DNA from: an uncultured Steroidobacter sp.
GTDB taxonomy: Bacteria; Pseudomonadota; Gammaproteobacteria; Steroidobacterales; Steroidobacteraceae
Reading direction: 5' to 3'
DNA length: 64,000 bases
NCBI GenBank assembly: GCA_937864115.1
Contig: CALMII010000059.1
Span: 1-64,000, forward strand
Part shown: one piece after another, positions 42,579-54,613 of the stretch
Layout: every line of letters starts with the position of its first letter
Numbering within the stretch: the first letter of the stretch is position 1
Notes under the pieces: generated by a model
Databases searched by the model: none
What the model saw: only the letters and a program-made list of their open reading frames with translations
What the model was told of the DNA's origin: nothing
Made by a program: the position numbers and the translations under genes

Positions 42579-44972
42579 CTATCTCACCAGCGCCACCTCC
42601 AGCGCCCGGCTGTCCGCCCGGCCGCGATCGTCCACCGCACGCACGACGAAATGACCCGAGCGCTGCGGGTTCCAGGCGAGCGCGATGCCCGGCGTACCGG
42701 TGCCGATGTAGCTGTCGTCGACGAACCAGTGCAGGCGGCGGACTTCGCTGTCGGCGTTGGCAGCGAGCGGAATCGATTCGCTGCCGACGCGCGCAGCGCG
42801 CACCGTGTACGTCGCTGCGGTCACCGGCGAAGTGATGCGCGGTGGTGTGCCGGTCGGCACGTCGCGCTGGCAATCGGCAGGCGCGGGCGGACGACGACGC
42901 GGCATGCCGGCTTGCGCGAACAGCTGCAGCAGATCGGTCGGCCAGTATTCGAAGACTTCGCTGCGCGTGGTGGCCGGATCGTATGGCGGGCAGGCCTGCG
43001 CGCCGGTGCGCGTGTCGATCCACACGCGCCGATGTACCTGGCTCACGCGGATCGGCGACACGCCGGGGATGTACCAGGTGTTCGCGATCTGCGGACACTC
43101 GGCGTTCGGCAGATCGCCCGAGGCGCTGCACACCTCGACTTTTTCGAGTCGCGGCGGCTGGCGAAAGATCGGTTCGGCGAGCGTGCGGTCGCTCGCGGTG
43201 ATCGCATCCGTGAGCCGGAAGAACAGCGGCGCCGCCGCCTGCACGCCGACGAAGGCCGGATTGCCGGCGCCATCGAAACTGCCGACCCAGACGATCAGCA
43301 CATACGGGCCGAAGACGCCCGCGGTCCAGGCATCGCGAAAACCCCACGACGTACCCGTCTTCCACGCCACGGGCAGGCGATCCTGTTTGCGCGTGAACGG
43401 ATCGTCGGGCCGCGGCGCGCGATGCAGCATGTCGAGCGTCATGAAGCTCGCTTCTTCGGAAAGCAGACGCGGTCCCTGCCGCTGCGGTTCGTCCTGGAAA
43501 TAGCGCAGCGAAGCGAGCTGGCCGCGATTGGCGAGCATCGCGTAGAGCATCGCCGCTTCTTCCATCGTGACTTCGCCGCCGCCCAGCGCGAGCGCCAGGC
43601 CGTAGTGCTGCTCCGACGCCATGCGCGAGATGCCGGCGCTGCGCAGGAACTGGTAGAGCGACGGCTGCGCGAGTTGCGATGACAGGGCAACGGCGGGAAT
43701 GTTGCGCGAGCGGGTGAGGGCGTCGGTGGCGGTGATGGGGCCGACGAAGCGACCATCGAAGTTCTCGGGACTGAAGGGGCCGAAAGCGGCGGGGGCGTCT
43801 TTCAGCACCGTGAGCGGATGAATGAGGCCCTGATCGATTGCGAGTGCGTAAATGAAGGGTTTGAGCGCCGAGCCCGGCGAGCGCTTCGCCAGCGTGCCGT
43901 TCACCTGGCCGTGGATGTCCGCTGAACTGAAATCGGCAGAGCCGACCATCGCGCGCACGGAGAGATCGCGAGTGTCGACGAGCAATGCAGAGGCGTTGCG
44001 GATGCCGATGTCGCGGTGTTCGCGGACGTAGTGGGCGAGGACGCGTTCGGTGAGGCGTTGGAGGGGGAGGTCCAAGGTGGTGTGCAAGGTATGCGCGGAT
44101 GCCCCCACCCCGGCCCTCCCCCGCTTCGCGGAGGAGGGAGTCGGAATTTCTGCTCCCTCCTCCGCGAAGCGGGGGAGGGCCGGGGTGGGGGCGCTTTTCA
44201 CCAGCACCGCATTCACAAAATGCGGCGCCGCGAACGGCAACTCGCTCAACCGCCGATAGCGCAGCGGCACCGACACATATTCATGCGCCGTGTCCGGATG
44301 CTCTTCCCGCCATCGCACGAACAACCGCTCGCGCGCCGCCCGCAGCGCCGCCGGCTCATCCGCATCCGGATCGCGCCGCGCCGGCGACTGCGGAATCAGC
44401 ACCAGCGTCAGCGCCTCCGCCAGTCCCAGCTTCGCGGCCGGCTTGTCGAAATACACCAGGCTTGCCGTGCCGACGCCCTGCACATTGCCGCCATACGGCA
44501 CGAGATTGAGGTGGGCTTCGAGCAGATCGTGCTTGGAGTGCAGCAGTTCGAGCTGCACGGCGCGCGCCATCTGTTCCAGCTTGCCGCCGATGGAGCGTGT
44601 GTTGATGCCGTACAGCAGCCGCGCGAGCTGCATCGTGATCGTCGAACCGCCGACACGTGGCCCGCCCGTATAAGTCGAGAACGCCGCACGCACCAGCGCG
44701 GCGGGATTCACGCCGAGATGACGATGGAAGTGACGGTCCTCGTGCAGCAGCAGCGCATCGACGAATTCCGGCGACACATCTTCGAGCGGCGTCCACAGAC
44801 GGTACTGCTGATCGCTCGCCAATGTGAGCCGCAGCAACCGGCCGTTGCGGTCGAAGACGGCGGTCGAGGAGGGAATCTGCTGCGCCAGCGGTTCGCGTGG
44901 CCAGTAGCGGATCGCGCTGACTGCGAGGGCCGCTATCGCGAGGATCAGAATGCTCGAACGGAGTAGCTGCAT
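42579..44972 (-). CDS. pbpC: Penicillin-binding protein 1C (peptidoglycan glycosyltransferase)
   Basis: A 797-aa inner-membrane bifunctional class A PBP. A membrane anchor (SILILAIAALAVSA) leads to the GT51 domain with LLHEDRHFHRH (catalytic Glu) and GGSTITMQLARLL. The transpeptidase has the KRSPGSALKP region with the active-site Ser in SPGSALKPF, SRN in TRSRNIP, and KTGTSW. A C-terminal PbpC-type domain (BiPBP_C) ends ALEVALVR. The start at 44972 was chosen because the 16 upstream codons come from a repeat. An extra segment (about residues 261-292, PALPRFAEEG and SSAKRGRAGVGA) is an in-frame repeat insertion between the two catalytic domains. Confidence 0.94.
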   Translation of the reverse strand: MQLLRSSILILAIAALAVSAIRYWPREPLAQQIPSSTAVFDRNGRLLRLTLASDQQYRLWTPLEDVSPEFVDALLLHEDRHFHRHLGVNPAALVRAAFSTYTGGPRVGGSTITMQLARLLYGINTRSIGGKLEQMARAVQLELLHSKHDLLEAHLNLVPYGGNVQGVGTASLVYFDKPAAKLGLAEALTLVLIPQSPARRDPDADEPAALRAARERLFVRWREEHPDTAHEYVSVPLRYRRLSELPFAAPHFVNAVLVKSAPTPALPRFAEEGAEIPTPSSAKRGRAGVGASAHTLHTTLDLPLQRLTERVLAHYVREHRDIGIRNASALLVDTRDLSVRAMVGSADFSSADIHGQVNGTLAKRSPGSALKPFIYALAIDQGLIHPLTVLKDAPAAFGPFSPENFDGRFVGPITATDALTRSRNIPAVALSSQLAQPSLYQFLRSAGISRMASEQHYGLALALGGGEVTMEEAAMLYAMLANRGQLASLRYFQDEPQRQGPRLLSEEASFMTLDMLHRAPRPDDPFTRKQDRLPVAWKTGTSWGFRDAWTAGVFGPYVLIVWVGSFDGAGNPAFVGVQAAAPLFFRLTDAITASDRTLAEPIFRQPPRLEKVEVCSASGDLPNAECPQIANTWYIPGVSPIRVSQVHRRVWIDTRTGAQACPPYDPATTRSEVFEYWPTDLLQLFAQAGMPRRRPPAPADCQRDVPTGTPPRITSPVTAATYTVRAARVGSESIPLAANADSEVRRLHWFVDDSYIGTGTPGIALAWNPQRSGHFVVRAVDDRGRADSRALEVALVR
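44102..44191. repeat. Perfect 38-base inverted repeat inside pbpC
   Basis: Arms 44102-44139 and 44154-44191 are exact reverse complements, separated by 14 bases. Each arm contains the dispersed unit CCTCCTCCGCGAAGCGGGGG, also found in intergenic places. It is translated in frame within PBP1C, giving PALPRFAEEG and SSAKRGRAGVG in the protein. Confidence 0.93.
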
Positions 44973-44975
44973 GGA

Positions 44976-45080
44976 GCGCAAAGAACGAGAAATGGCCGCA
45001 AAAAAGCGCAAGGAACGCAAAGGTCAGAAATGAAATCCTGTTTCCTGTTTTGCGATCCTTTGCGCCTTCTTGCGGCCATT
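44976..45080. repeat. Hairpin between pbpC and the alpha-2-macroglobulin gene
   Basis: Left arm about 44992-45022 (ATGGCCGCAAAAAAGCGCAA, then GGAACGCAAAGG) and right arm about 45056-45080 (CCTTTGCGCCTTCTTGCGGC, then CAT) pair imperfectly. It occupies the junction of the two genes on the reverse strand. This is a different repeat family from the REP-like elements. Confidence 0.75.
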
Positions 45081-45095
45081 GCTTTCAGTTCCTTC

Positions 45096-48000
45096 CTATG
45101 GCCTCGCAACCGTGAGCCTGCCCGCCGCCGAACGCGCCACGACGCTGCGGTCGTACATCGCCTCGCCGTACGCCGGCGGTACGACGTAGGCGCCGACGTT
45201 GGTGGCCTTGATGCGATAGACGATCTCCTGCACGTCGCGATTGGCGCTCACATAGAAGACGACGCGGTCTTCGCGCATGTCGGCGTACTCGAGCATGGCG
45301 CTTGTACTGACGCAGATCTGGCAAGTCCAGCCTGCGTAGCCGTTTCCACCCGCGTGACCTTCGTCACTTTCGTCACTCGCCGCTTCGGCGAATGTCACTT
45401 CGCTTGGCTGCGTCGGCACGACCAGTTCGAAGCCGCCGGGCAGCAGATCCACCAGCGCGATGCTGCCGATATAGTCCGCCTTGAGCCCGCGGAACTTCAG
45501 GCGCACGTTCACCTGCTGACCCATCCTGATCTCGGCGAGCGGCTTGCCGCTGTCGTCCGTGTACTCGCGGATGACTTCAAGACCTTCCTTGATCGCGGCG
45601 GTCGGCGGTTTGCGATCGAAGCCTGACGTTTCGATGAGGTAGTAGCCCGCGATGCCGGCGTTGTTGCCGAAGCGCAGCGCCGCTGCCTGGTCAGTGAAAT
45701 CCACCTTCGGGAACAGGCCGGACGGCAGCGCGAGTGCGCGCACGCGCTTGTCCTTCAGAACTTCGGCAATCGCCAGGTTGCGTTCGGCGCCCTGGGTCGC
45801 GTTGGCATAGGCGTCGAGCGCGAGCAGCGTCGTGCCGGCGGAGAGCGAGTGGTAGTAGCCACCGGTGACGCGCTGCGCCAGCGTCGTCATGACTTCATGC
45901 GGAATGCCGCTCAGCCGCTCGGGGAAGTGGCGCGCGTTGATGAACAGCAGCAGCGCATCGCGCGTCATCGCGTCGTAGTACACCTCGTCCGGCGTCTTCG
46001 TCGCGAACCGGATATCGCCGATCAGCGCGTTCGCATCGCGATCCTGTTTCATCAGGTCGAGCGACGCGGCGAGCCACGCGGCGGCGAGATCCTGTTCCCA
46101 CTGACCGCGATAGCGATCGTTGAGCCGCTTGCGCTGCGCCGCGATCTCGGTCGCCATGCGCTGGCCCTGCCGCGTGAGCAGGTAGATCGCGTAGGCGCTC
46201 TGGCGTTCGTCAGTGAGATTGTTGCCGTCGCGGGTGGCGAGCGCGCGCAGATAGTTGTTGCCGTTCTCCAGCAGATCGCCCGGAATCGCACCGCCGCGTT
46301 CGCCGGCCTCGATCAGCAGATGCTGCGCGTACACCGCGACGAACTCGACCACCTGATCGCTGCCCGGCCACAGCCGATAGGCGCCGGCATCGTTCTGACG
46401 CGACCGCAGTTCGCCGATCAGCGCCGACACATCCGCGCCATTTTCGGCACGCACATAACCGAACTCCGGACGTGACGTGAGCAGGACCGCCGGCATCGCC
46501 TGGCTCACGATCTGTTCCGTGCACACGTACGGATAGTTCGACAGATAGCTGACGAAGCCGTGAGCGAACTGCAGCGGCAGCACGGAGATGCCGGTGTCGA
46601 GCTTGCGATGCTGCGGATACATCTCGCGCGAGATCGCGACGTCGCGCTCGCCCCTGTCGATGACGCCGGCCACGAGCCGGGTCATGTAGGGCGTGGCAGG
46701 GCGGATGCTGAGATCGATCTGGCGCCGGCCCGTGCCGCCGGTCGTGCTGGTCGCGAACTTGAGCACGCTCGGGCCGAGTTCATCGCGCGCACGCAGGCGG
46801 AAGCGCACCGAGCCTTCGCGACCTTCGGCAATGCCAAGCGTCTGGCGCGGTTCGCCGATCACTTCGAGTCCGCGATCGGTCTCGATGTTCACGCTGACCT
46901 GTGCATCGGCGCCCGAGCCTTCGACATTGTTGGAGACACCCAGGCTCACTTCGAATTCATCGCCCGGCGTCACCGTCGTCGGCGCATTCGGCGAGAGCAC
47001 GAAGTCGCCGCGCACGATGGTCTTCGACTCATGCACGCCGACCCGATCGTCGGCGACCGCGACGGCCATGACGCGCAGTGTGCCGTTGAAGTAGTCGGGC
47101 ACGGTGTAGGTCACTTCGCGCGTCGTCGCATCGGCATCGAGAACGCCGGACCAGAACGCCACCGGTTTTTCGCCCTTGCGACGGAACGGATTCAGGTGTT
47201 TTCCCAGCAGGCCTTCCGCATCGCCGCCGGGCGCCGCAGCGAGGCTGAGATGGCGGAACTCGGGCAGGATCAGGTCGAGGATCTGGCTGGTCGACACTTC
47301 GAGCGCGCGCTTCTGGAAAAAGTGCGCGAGCGGATCGGGCGTCTTGTAGCCGGCGACCTGCAGGATGCCTTCGTCGACGGCGAACAGCACGATGCGCGAC
47401 GGTTTCTCGGTCGAGTAGCGCAGCTTCAGCGGTTCGCCGGGCTTCACGAGTGACGGCGCTTCCACGGTCACCGGGTTGCGCCGTGCATCGACATCGATCG
47501 AGAACGACTGCACGCCGTAGGATAGCGGGCTGGTGTAGATCTCCGCCGAGCCCGGATCGCGCACGAACGTCACCGCGACATAGGCATTGCCTTCGAGTCC
47601 CGGCGGCAGCTTTATCTTCTGCACGGTGCTGTTGGTCGAGGTCTTGAACCAGCGCCACGCATACGTGCGTTCGCGTTCGATGGTGATGAGGCCGGCGCCT
47701 TCATACGGCGCGCGTATCGAAATCTCGACGTCTTCTCCCGGCGCATAGTCCTTCTTCGACAGCGACAGTTCGAGCTCCGCATTCTTTTCCAGCGCCCGCG
47801 TGACATTGCCTTCGCCGGCGACCTGGTAGTCGATGCGGGCGAGTTGCTGTCCGGAGGGGTCGCGCACGATGTACGCGAAGTTGCCGGGCGAATCGGTCGC
47901 CAGTTTCAGCGCATGACCCGTCGCCGCGATCACGAGCGGCTTCTCATCGATCACGGACTCCTTGCGGCGCGATTCGTATTTGTAGGTGCCGTTCGGCTGG

Positions 48001-51000
48001 CGCATCAGCACCGACACATAGCGAATCTCCGAACGCACAAGCTTCAAGTCATCGACCGCCGTCTGCTGCGACTGCGGATCGATGGCGATCAGGTTCACGG
48101 TGCGCGGCGTGTCGCGCCGCAGGTAGGAGAGATCGCCGTCCGCCTTGTAGCCGACGAGATACTTCATGTTCGACACGAGTTGCGCCGCTTCGGTAGTCAC
48201 GCCGCGTCCACCATCGGCTTCGAAGCCCTCCATGACCAGGTGGACGCGATAGGTCGCGCGTGCGAAGCGCTGCAGATTCAACGCCAGTGTTGCCTTGCCC
48301 GCCGCATCGGTCGTCGTGTCAGCCAGTTCTTCGCTGAAGCCTTCCTTCGCAAACTGCGGATCGTAGAACTGGTAGTCCGGAAACCGCCGGAAGGCCGGGA
48401 ACACCGGCGTCAGCGTCATGCGCGTGGTGACCCGCCGATTCTCTGCGGGTGTGCCGAACAGATTCTCGAGCTGGATCTGCGCGGTGAGATCGTCGGGCGC
48501 GACCCAGCCGTCGGCGGATTGCGCGGAGAACGTGGCCGACATGCGCAGGCGATCCGGCAGGAAGTCGCGCACCTGCACGGTCGTCGAGCCGATCAGATCG
48601 CCGTAGTTTTCGTTGCGCACCACCGAGAGTGAAATCGTGTAGGTACCGGTCGGTGACGTCTCGCGCGTCGGCTGACGGATCTCGCCGAAGCCGGCCGGGC
48701 CGGGCACGAAGGTTTCGCGACGGATCACGGTGCCGCGCGGATCGGTGATTTCCAGGCGCAGCGGCACGCCGTCGAATTTGCGATTCCAGTCCTGGCTGCG
48801 AACGATGGCCGCAGCGCGGATCTCTTCGCCGGGGCGATAGATGCCGCGATCGGAGAACAGGTACGCCGACAGCGCGCCGCGATCGGCGTTGCTCTGCACA
48901 CCGCCGACATCGAAGCGCGAGAGGTCGAGGGCGCGACCGCGTTCGTCCCAGCCCTGGCTGAGCGGCATGAACGAGCTGTCGCCGCCGCGCCGTGCCAGAT
49001 ACAGGACGGGCTGCTGTTCGCGCTTGAAGCTCTTGAGTTCGGGGAAGCGGACATGGCCTTCCGCGTCCGTCGTTTCCGTCAGCACCGGCAGTCCGTTGCG
49101 GCCGATGATGTCGACCGACGCGCCGGCGACCGGCGTGCCGTCGGCGATCGATTGCACGAACACGTCCTGCGAGCCGTCGACGGCGCGCTTCACGACCAGG
49201 CCGAGATCGGTGACGACGATCAGCCGCGCATCGGCGAGATGGCCGTTGCGCGCGTCGTTCCAGTTCTCGCCCGTGTACTCGATCGGTCGATCGTTGCGCG
49301 TGTCCCAGGCCTGCACGCGCAGCAGGAAGATGCCGCGACGATCCGCGCCCCCACCGCCAGTTTGACTATCGAGATAGTCGCCGAGATCGAGCGCTTCGTA
49401 CTGCGGCTTGCCCGGTTCGACCCGCGCCAGCGGCACGACCTTGACGAAGCGCTCGGTGATGTTGGCGCTGTCGAACGCCCAGTTGTTGAACTGCGGCGTT
49501 TCGAAACTGCCGCTGGTCTGCGATACCAGGTGCTGCAGCTGGCGCGGCAGCAGCCGGCCCACTTCGATGCGCATCGCCGGCACGTTGCGCGCGAACAGCG
49601 ACAGCGTCTTCTCGCCCGACAGCGACAGCAGCGAACCCTTGCTGAGAATGCTCAGCTCGCGCGGGAACTCCGGCACATCGAGGATGCGTTCGACCGCTTC
49701 GCCAAGCACGTAGCCGCCGAACGACTTGAGTCCCGAACTCACGCGCACATAGACCTGACGACCGGGATCCGCCGTGTAGCGGAAGCTGTGATTCTCGTAG
49801 TGATCCTGTTCGCCGGGAATCGGCGTGAGTTCCAGCTTCGTGTTGGCGTTGAGCGCTTCGGGCCGGAAGTTGCTCGACGTCCAGCGGAAGGGACGATCGC
49901 CATTGCGGCGTTCCCAGGGTTCCTGCAGTTTCGGATCGGGATGCTTCGGCGGCAGCAGCCAGGCGCTGACTTTCTGCGGCATCTCCTTCTCGGTCACGGA
50001 GAACGACGCCGACACCAGCAGGATCTGCTTCGGCTCGTTGCGCTCATCGCGCGCGATGTCGAGCGCGACGTTCGTCACCTTGAGACTGTTGAGTCCGGGC
50101 ACCTCGACGTCGGCTTCCAGCGCCTGCTTCGTTTCGTTGCCGCCGCGCGCCGACTGGATGCCGGAGGCGATCGTGAGGCGCAGGCGGCCCGACTTCGGCG
50201 GCACCTGCAGTTGCGCGGAATGCACGTAGGCATTGAGCTTCAGCTTGTCGTAGACGACGGTGTAGGCGGGCGCGTCGATTTCCTTTTCGATCTTGTCCGT
50301 CACGCGGTCGAACATCTGCAGCCGGATGCGCTTTTCGAATTTCTCCGGATCGACGGGATGCGTGAACGTGATCGTCGCCACGACTTTCTTGTTGCCGGCG
50401 ACGACCGGATCCTGATGGAACTCGACGCCCGCAATTTTCGCGGCGAAGGCGGGCGAGGTGAATTCGAAGTCGTAGCGATCGAGCCGCACCGGATCGGCGA
50501 CGAAGTGGCGGCGATCGAACTTCACCGTGTAGCGCGTGCCCACCGGCCAGTCGGCCGCAGGTGCAAAGCGCAGCGTCCTGTCGTCGTCCCAGGTCCACTG
50601 GCCGGCGAACTCGGGGATCAGAGTGATACCGGCCTGTTTCGGATCGACCGTGTGACCGACACGATCGAGCGGCGCGGCCGATGCGGCGAAGCTGACGATG
50701 AGCGGGTTCGGCGTGCCCGGCGGTTCGCAGGCATAGCAGGTGACGGCCGGAACGCTGACCTCGAAGGCGACTTCGACGGGTTTCGGCTGGTTTTCGTACC
50801 AGCGCCACGCAAAGAACGCGCCGAGCGCCACGGCCAGCAGGGCGCCGGACAGGAGGCCGACCCTGCGCGGATTGGCGCGAACGTACGCCGCGCCGCGTTG
50901 CAGGGCCGCGCCGGATCGGGTCACCCAGGCCGGGCGGGTCCATGCGATGTCGCCGACGAGGGCGCGCCAGATCCCGCGAAGTCGTCCGCCGATTGCACTC

Positions 51001-51002
51001 AT
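45096..51002 (-). CDS. Bacterial alpha-2-macroglobulin family protein (YfhM-like)
   Basis: A 1968-aa periplasmic protease-trapping protein paired with PBP1C, a well-known combination thought to protect the cell when the envelope is breached. An N-terminal membrane segment (LLSGALLAVALGAFFAWRWY, about 49-68) anchors it; I see no lipobox. The thioester motif is intact as CTEQ near residue 1494 (YVCTEQIVSQ), as in E. coli YfhM-type proteins. Bait and MG domains occupy the rest, including VLEPG-like linkers. The short stretch EAASDESDEGHAGGNG near the C-terminus matches a GTCACGAAAG-type repeat in DNA. It converges with nothing and is transcribed toward pbpC. Confidence 0.93.
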   Translation of the reverse strand: MSAIGGRLRGIWRALVGDIAWTRPAWVTRSGAALQRGAAYVRANPRRVGLLSGALLAVALGAFFAWRWYENQPKPVEVAFEVSVPAVTCYACEPPGTPNPLIVSFAASAAPLDRVGHTVDPKQAGITLIPEFAGQWTWDDDRTLRFAPAADWPVGTRYTVKFDRRHFVADPVRLDRYDFEFTSPAFAAKIAGVEFHQDPVVAGNKKVVATITFTHPVDPEKFEKRIRLQMFDRVTDKIEKEIDAPAYTVVYDKLKLNAYVHSAQLQVPPKSGRLRLTIASGIQSARGGNETKQALEADVEVPGLNSLKVTNVALDIARDERNEPKQILLVSASFSVTEKEMPQKVSAWLLPPKHPDPKLQEPWERRNGDRPFRWTSSNFRPEALNANTKLELTPIPGEQDHYENHSFRYTADPGRQVYVRVSSGLKSFGGYVLGEAVERILDVPEFPRELSILSKGSLLSLSGEKTLSLFARNVPAMRIEVGRLLPRQLQHLVSQTSGSFETPQFNNWAFDSANITERFVKVVPLARVEPGKPQYEALDLGDYLDSQTGGGGADRRGIFLLRVQAWDTRNDRPIEYTGENWNDARNGHLADARLIVVTDLGLVVKRAVDGSQDVFVQSIADGTPVAGASVDIIGRNGLPVLTETTDAEGHVRFPELKSFKREQQPVLYLARRGGDSSFMPLSQGWDERGRALDLSRFDVGGVQSNADRGALSAYLFSDRGIYRPGEEIRAAAIVRSQDWNRKFDGVPLRLEITDPRGTVIRRETFVPGPAGFGEIRQPTRETSPTGTYTISLSVVRNENYGDLIGSTTVQVRDFLPDRLRMSATFSAQSADGWVAPDDLTAQIQLENLFGTPAENRRVTTRMTLTPVFPAFRRFPDYQFYDPQFAKEGFSEELADTTTDAAGKATLALNLQRFARATYRVHLVMEGFEADGGRGVTTEAAQLVSNMKYLVGYKADGDLSYLRRDTPRTVNLIAIDPQSQQTAVDDLKLVRSEIRYVSVLMRQPNGTYKYESRRKESVIDEKPLVIAATGHALKLATDSPGNFAYIVRDPSGQQLARIDYQVAGEGNVTRALEKNAELELSLSKKDYAPGEDVEISIRAPYEGAGLITIERERTYAWRWFKTSTNSTVQKIKLPPGLEGNAYVAVTFVRDPGSAEIYTSPLSYGVQSFSIDVDARRNPVTVEAPSLVKPGEPLKLRYSTEKPSRIVLFAVDEGILQVAGYKTPDPLAHFFQKRALEVSTSQILDLILPEFRHLSLAAAPGGDAEGLLGKHLNPFRRKGEKPVAFWSGVLDADATTREVTYTVPDYFNGTLRVMAVAVADDRVGVHESKTIVRGDFVLSPNAPTTVTPGDEFEVSLGVSNNVEGSGADAQVSVNIETDRGLEVIGEPRQTLGIAEGREGSVRFRLRARDELGPSVLKFATSTTGGTGRRQIDLSIRPATPYMTRLVAGVIDRGERDVAISREMYPQHRKLDTGISVLPLQFAHGFVSYLSNYPYVCTEQIVSQAMPAVLLTSRPEFGYVRAENGADVSALIGELRSRQNDAGAYRLWPGSDQVVEFVAVYAQHLLIEAGERGGAIPGDLLENGNNYLRALATRDGNNLTDERQSAYAIYLLTRQGQRMATEIAAQRKRLNDRYRGQWEQDLAAAWLAASLDLMKQDRDANALIGDIRFATKTPDEVYYDAMTRDALLLFINARHFPERLSGIPHEVMTTLAQRVTGGYYHSLSAGTTLLALDAYANATQGAERNLAIAEVLKDKRVRALALPSGLFPKVDFTDQAAALRFGNNAGIAGYYLIETSGFDRKPPTAAIKEGLEVIREYTDDSGKPLAEIRMGQQVNVRLKFRGLKADYIGSIALVDLLPGGFELVVPTQPSEVTFAEAASDESDEGHAGGNGYAGWTCQICVSTSAMLEYADMREDRVVFYVSANRDVQEIVYRIKATNVGAYVVPPAYGEAMYDRSVVARSAAGRLTVARP

Positions 51003-51116
51003 ATATAGAGAAGCTTCCCGCCAGGTCCGTCAGGGTCGATCGTGGCGCGGGATTGTGCCGCAGCGGTGCGGGGATTGTGGCAGGACGATGACGCTGCCTG
51101 TGGGATTGCCTCTGAC

Positions 51117-51171
51117 TGTAGGTCAGGCTTTAGCCTGACTTCTGAAAGGCCGGCTGAAGCCGGCCCCACAG
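51117..51171. repeat. REP-like bipartite palindrome, copy 7
   Basis: GTCAGGCTTTAGCCTGAC and GGCCGGCTGAAGCCGGCC in the divergent region between the alpha-2-macroglobulin gene and the lipoprotein gene. Confidence 0.9.
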
Positions 51172-51293
51172 GAAGAATGAATCAGGAACCGTCTCTGCCT
51201 TGCCATCGTTACCCGCTGCCGGTACGGTAGGCGCCGCTCTCCCCGGCGGCCCTCCGGCTGCGGTTTTCCCTGTTTTTAACGAGAAATATCCCG

Positions 51294-51902
51294 ATGTTGT
51301 GGTCATTTCGACGCCTGACGCCCGTATTGCTCGGCACGCTGGTCCTGTCGGCCTGTGGTGGAGGTGCGCGCAACTGCGTCGATCCTGACGAACCGTATCT
51401 GGCCGCCCGCAACAATGCGGCCCTGCAGGTTCCGGCCGGGCTCAGCAATCCGGACCGGTCGGCGGCATTGACCATTCCCGCGGGCGAAACGACTTCGCGC
51501 AGTTCCATGTCCGGCAGCGGCTGCCTGGCTGCGCCGCCTTCCTATTTCCGTTCCAGCGGCACCGTCGCGCGTTCGCCGGAAGAAGTCGTCGCGAGCTGGG
51601 CGCAGGCCTGGGCCGCGCGCGAATCCGACGCCGTCGTCGCGCTGTATTCGACCGGCTTCGTCGCGCCGACCGACACCTCCGGTGCGACGGCGTGGCTCGA
51701 ACAGCGTCGCGAACAGGTCGCCACCGGTCCGGTGCCCGACTCCATGGTCGAAGGACTGTCGGTCGAACCGGACGGTCCCGATCGCCGCGTCGCGACGTTC
51801 TCGCAGAAGTTCGGCGTCAACACGCTGAAGAAACAGCTGGTGCTGGTGCGCGAATCGAGTTCGTGGCGCATCGTCGAGGAGAAGGTGCTGGAAGTGAAAT
51901 GA
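51294..51902 (+). CDS. Predicted lipoprotein with SnoaL/NTF2-like domain
   Basis: A 202-aa protein with a type II signal peptide (lipobox LSAC) and a likely NTF2-like alpha/beta domain at about 85-200 (PEEVVASWAQAWAARES, ALYSTGF, LVLVRESSSWRIVEE). The linker is Ser/Gly-rich. Function unknown; such domains often bind small ligands or act as scaffolds. It precedes the glycogen gene cluster with a hairpin between them. Confidence 0.75.
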   Translation: MLWSFRRLTPVLLGTLVLSACGGGARNCVDPDEPYLAARNNAALQVPAGLSNPDRSAALTIPAGETTSRSSMSGSGCLAAPPSYFRSSGTVARSPEEVVASWAQAWAARESDAVVALYSTGFVAPTDTSGATAWLEQRREQVATGPVPDSMVEGLSVEPDGPDRRVATFSQKFGVNTLKKQLVLVRESSSWRIVEEKVLEVK

Positions 51903-51908
51903 GCGCGG

Positions 51909-52026
51909 TTGGCTTCTGGCGACCGGCGACTGGCTGCTGGCCAGTCCAGAGTCGAATCGGGCAGCTGGCCGTCGAGCCGCGCTTCCTCTGGCCAGTAGCC
52001 AGCCGCCAGTAGCCAGCCGCCAAGCC
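51909..52026. repeat. Inverted repeat abutting the glgP start
   Basis: Left arm about 51909-51944 (GGCTTCTGGCGACCGGCG, then CTGGCTGCTGGCCAG). Right arm about 51989-52026 (CTGGCCAGTAGCCAGCCGCC, then AGTAGCCAGCCGCCAAGCC) pairs imperfectly with it. The right arm ends one base before the ATG, so no ordinary ribosome binding site is present. Confidence 0.8.
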
Positions 52027-54507
<2,481 letters not shown>

Positions 54508-54515
54508 CCCCAGTG

Positions 54516-54613
54516 GGCTGCTGGCGACTGGCCGCTGGCCAGAATGTCAGATTGCTGTAACCTCGGTCCATGCACTTCCTTCTTTTCTGGCCAGCAGCCA
54601 GTCGCCAGCAGCC
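54516..54613. repeat. Near-perfect 28-base inverted repeat abutting the glgB start
   Basis: Arms 54516-54543 and 54586-54613 pair at 27 of 28 positions, with a 42-base loop. The right arm (TCTGGCCAGCAGCCAGTCGC, then CAGCAGCC) ends on the base before the glgB ATG. It is the same family as the repeat before glgP. Confidence 0.9.
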
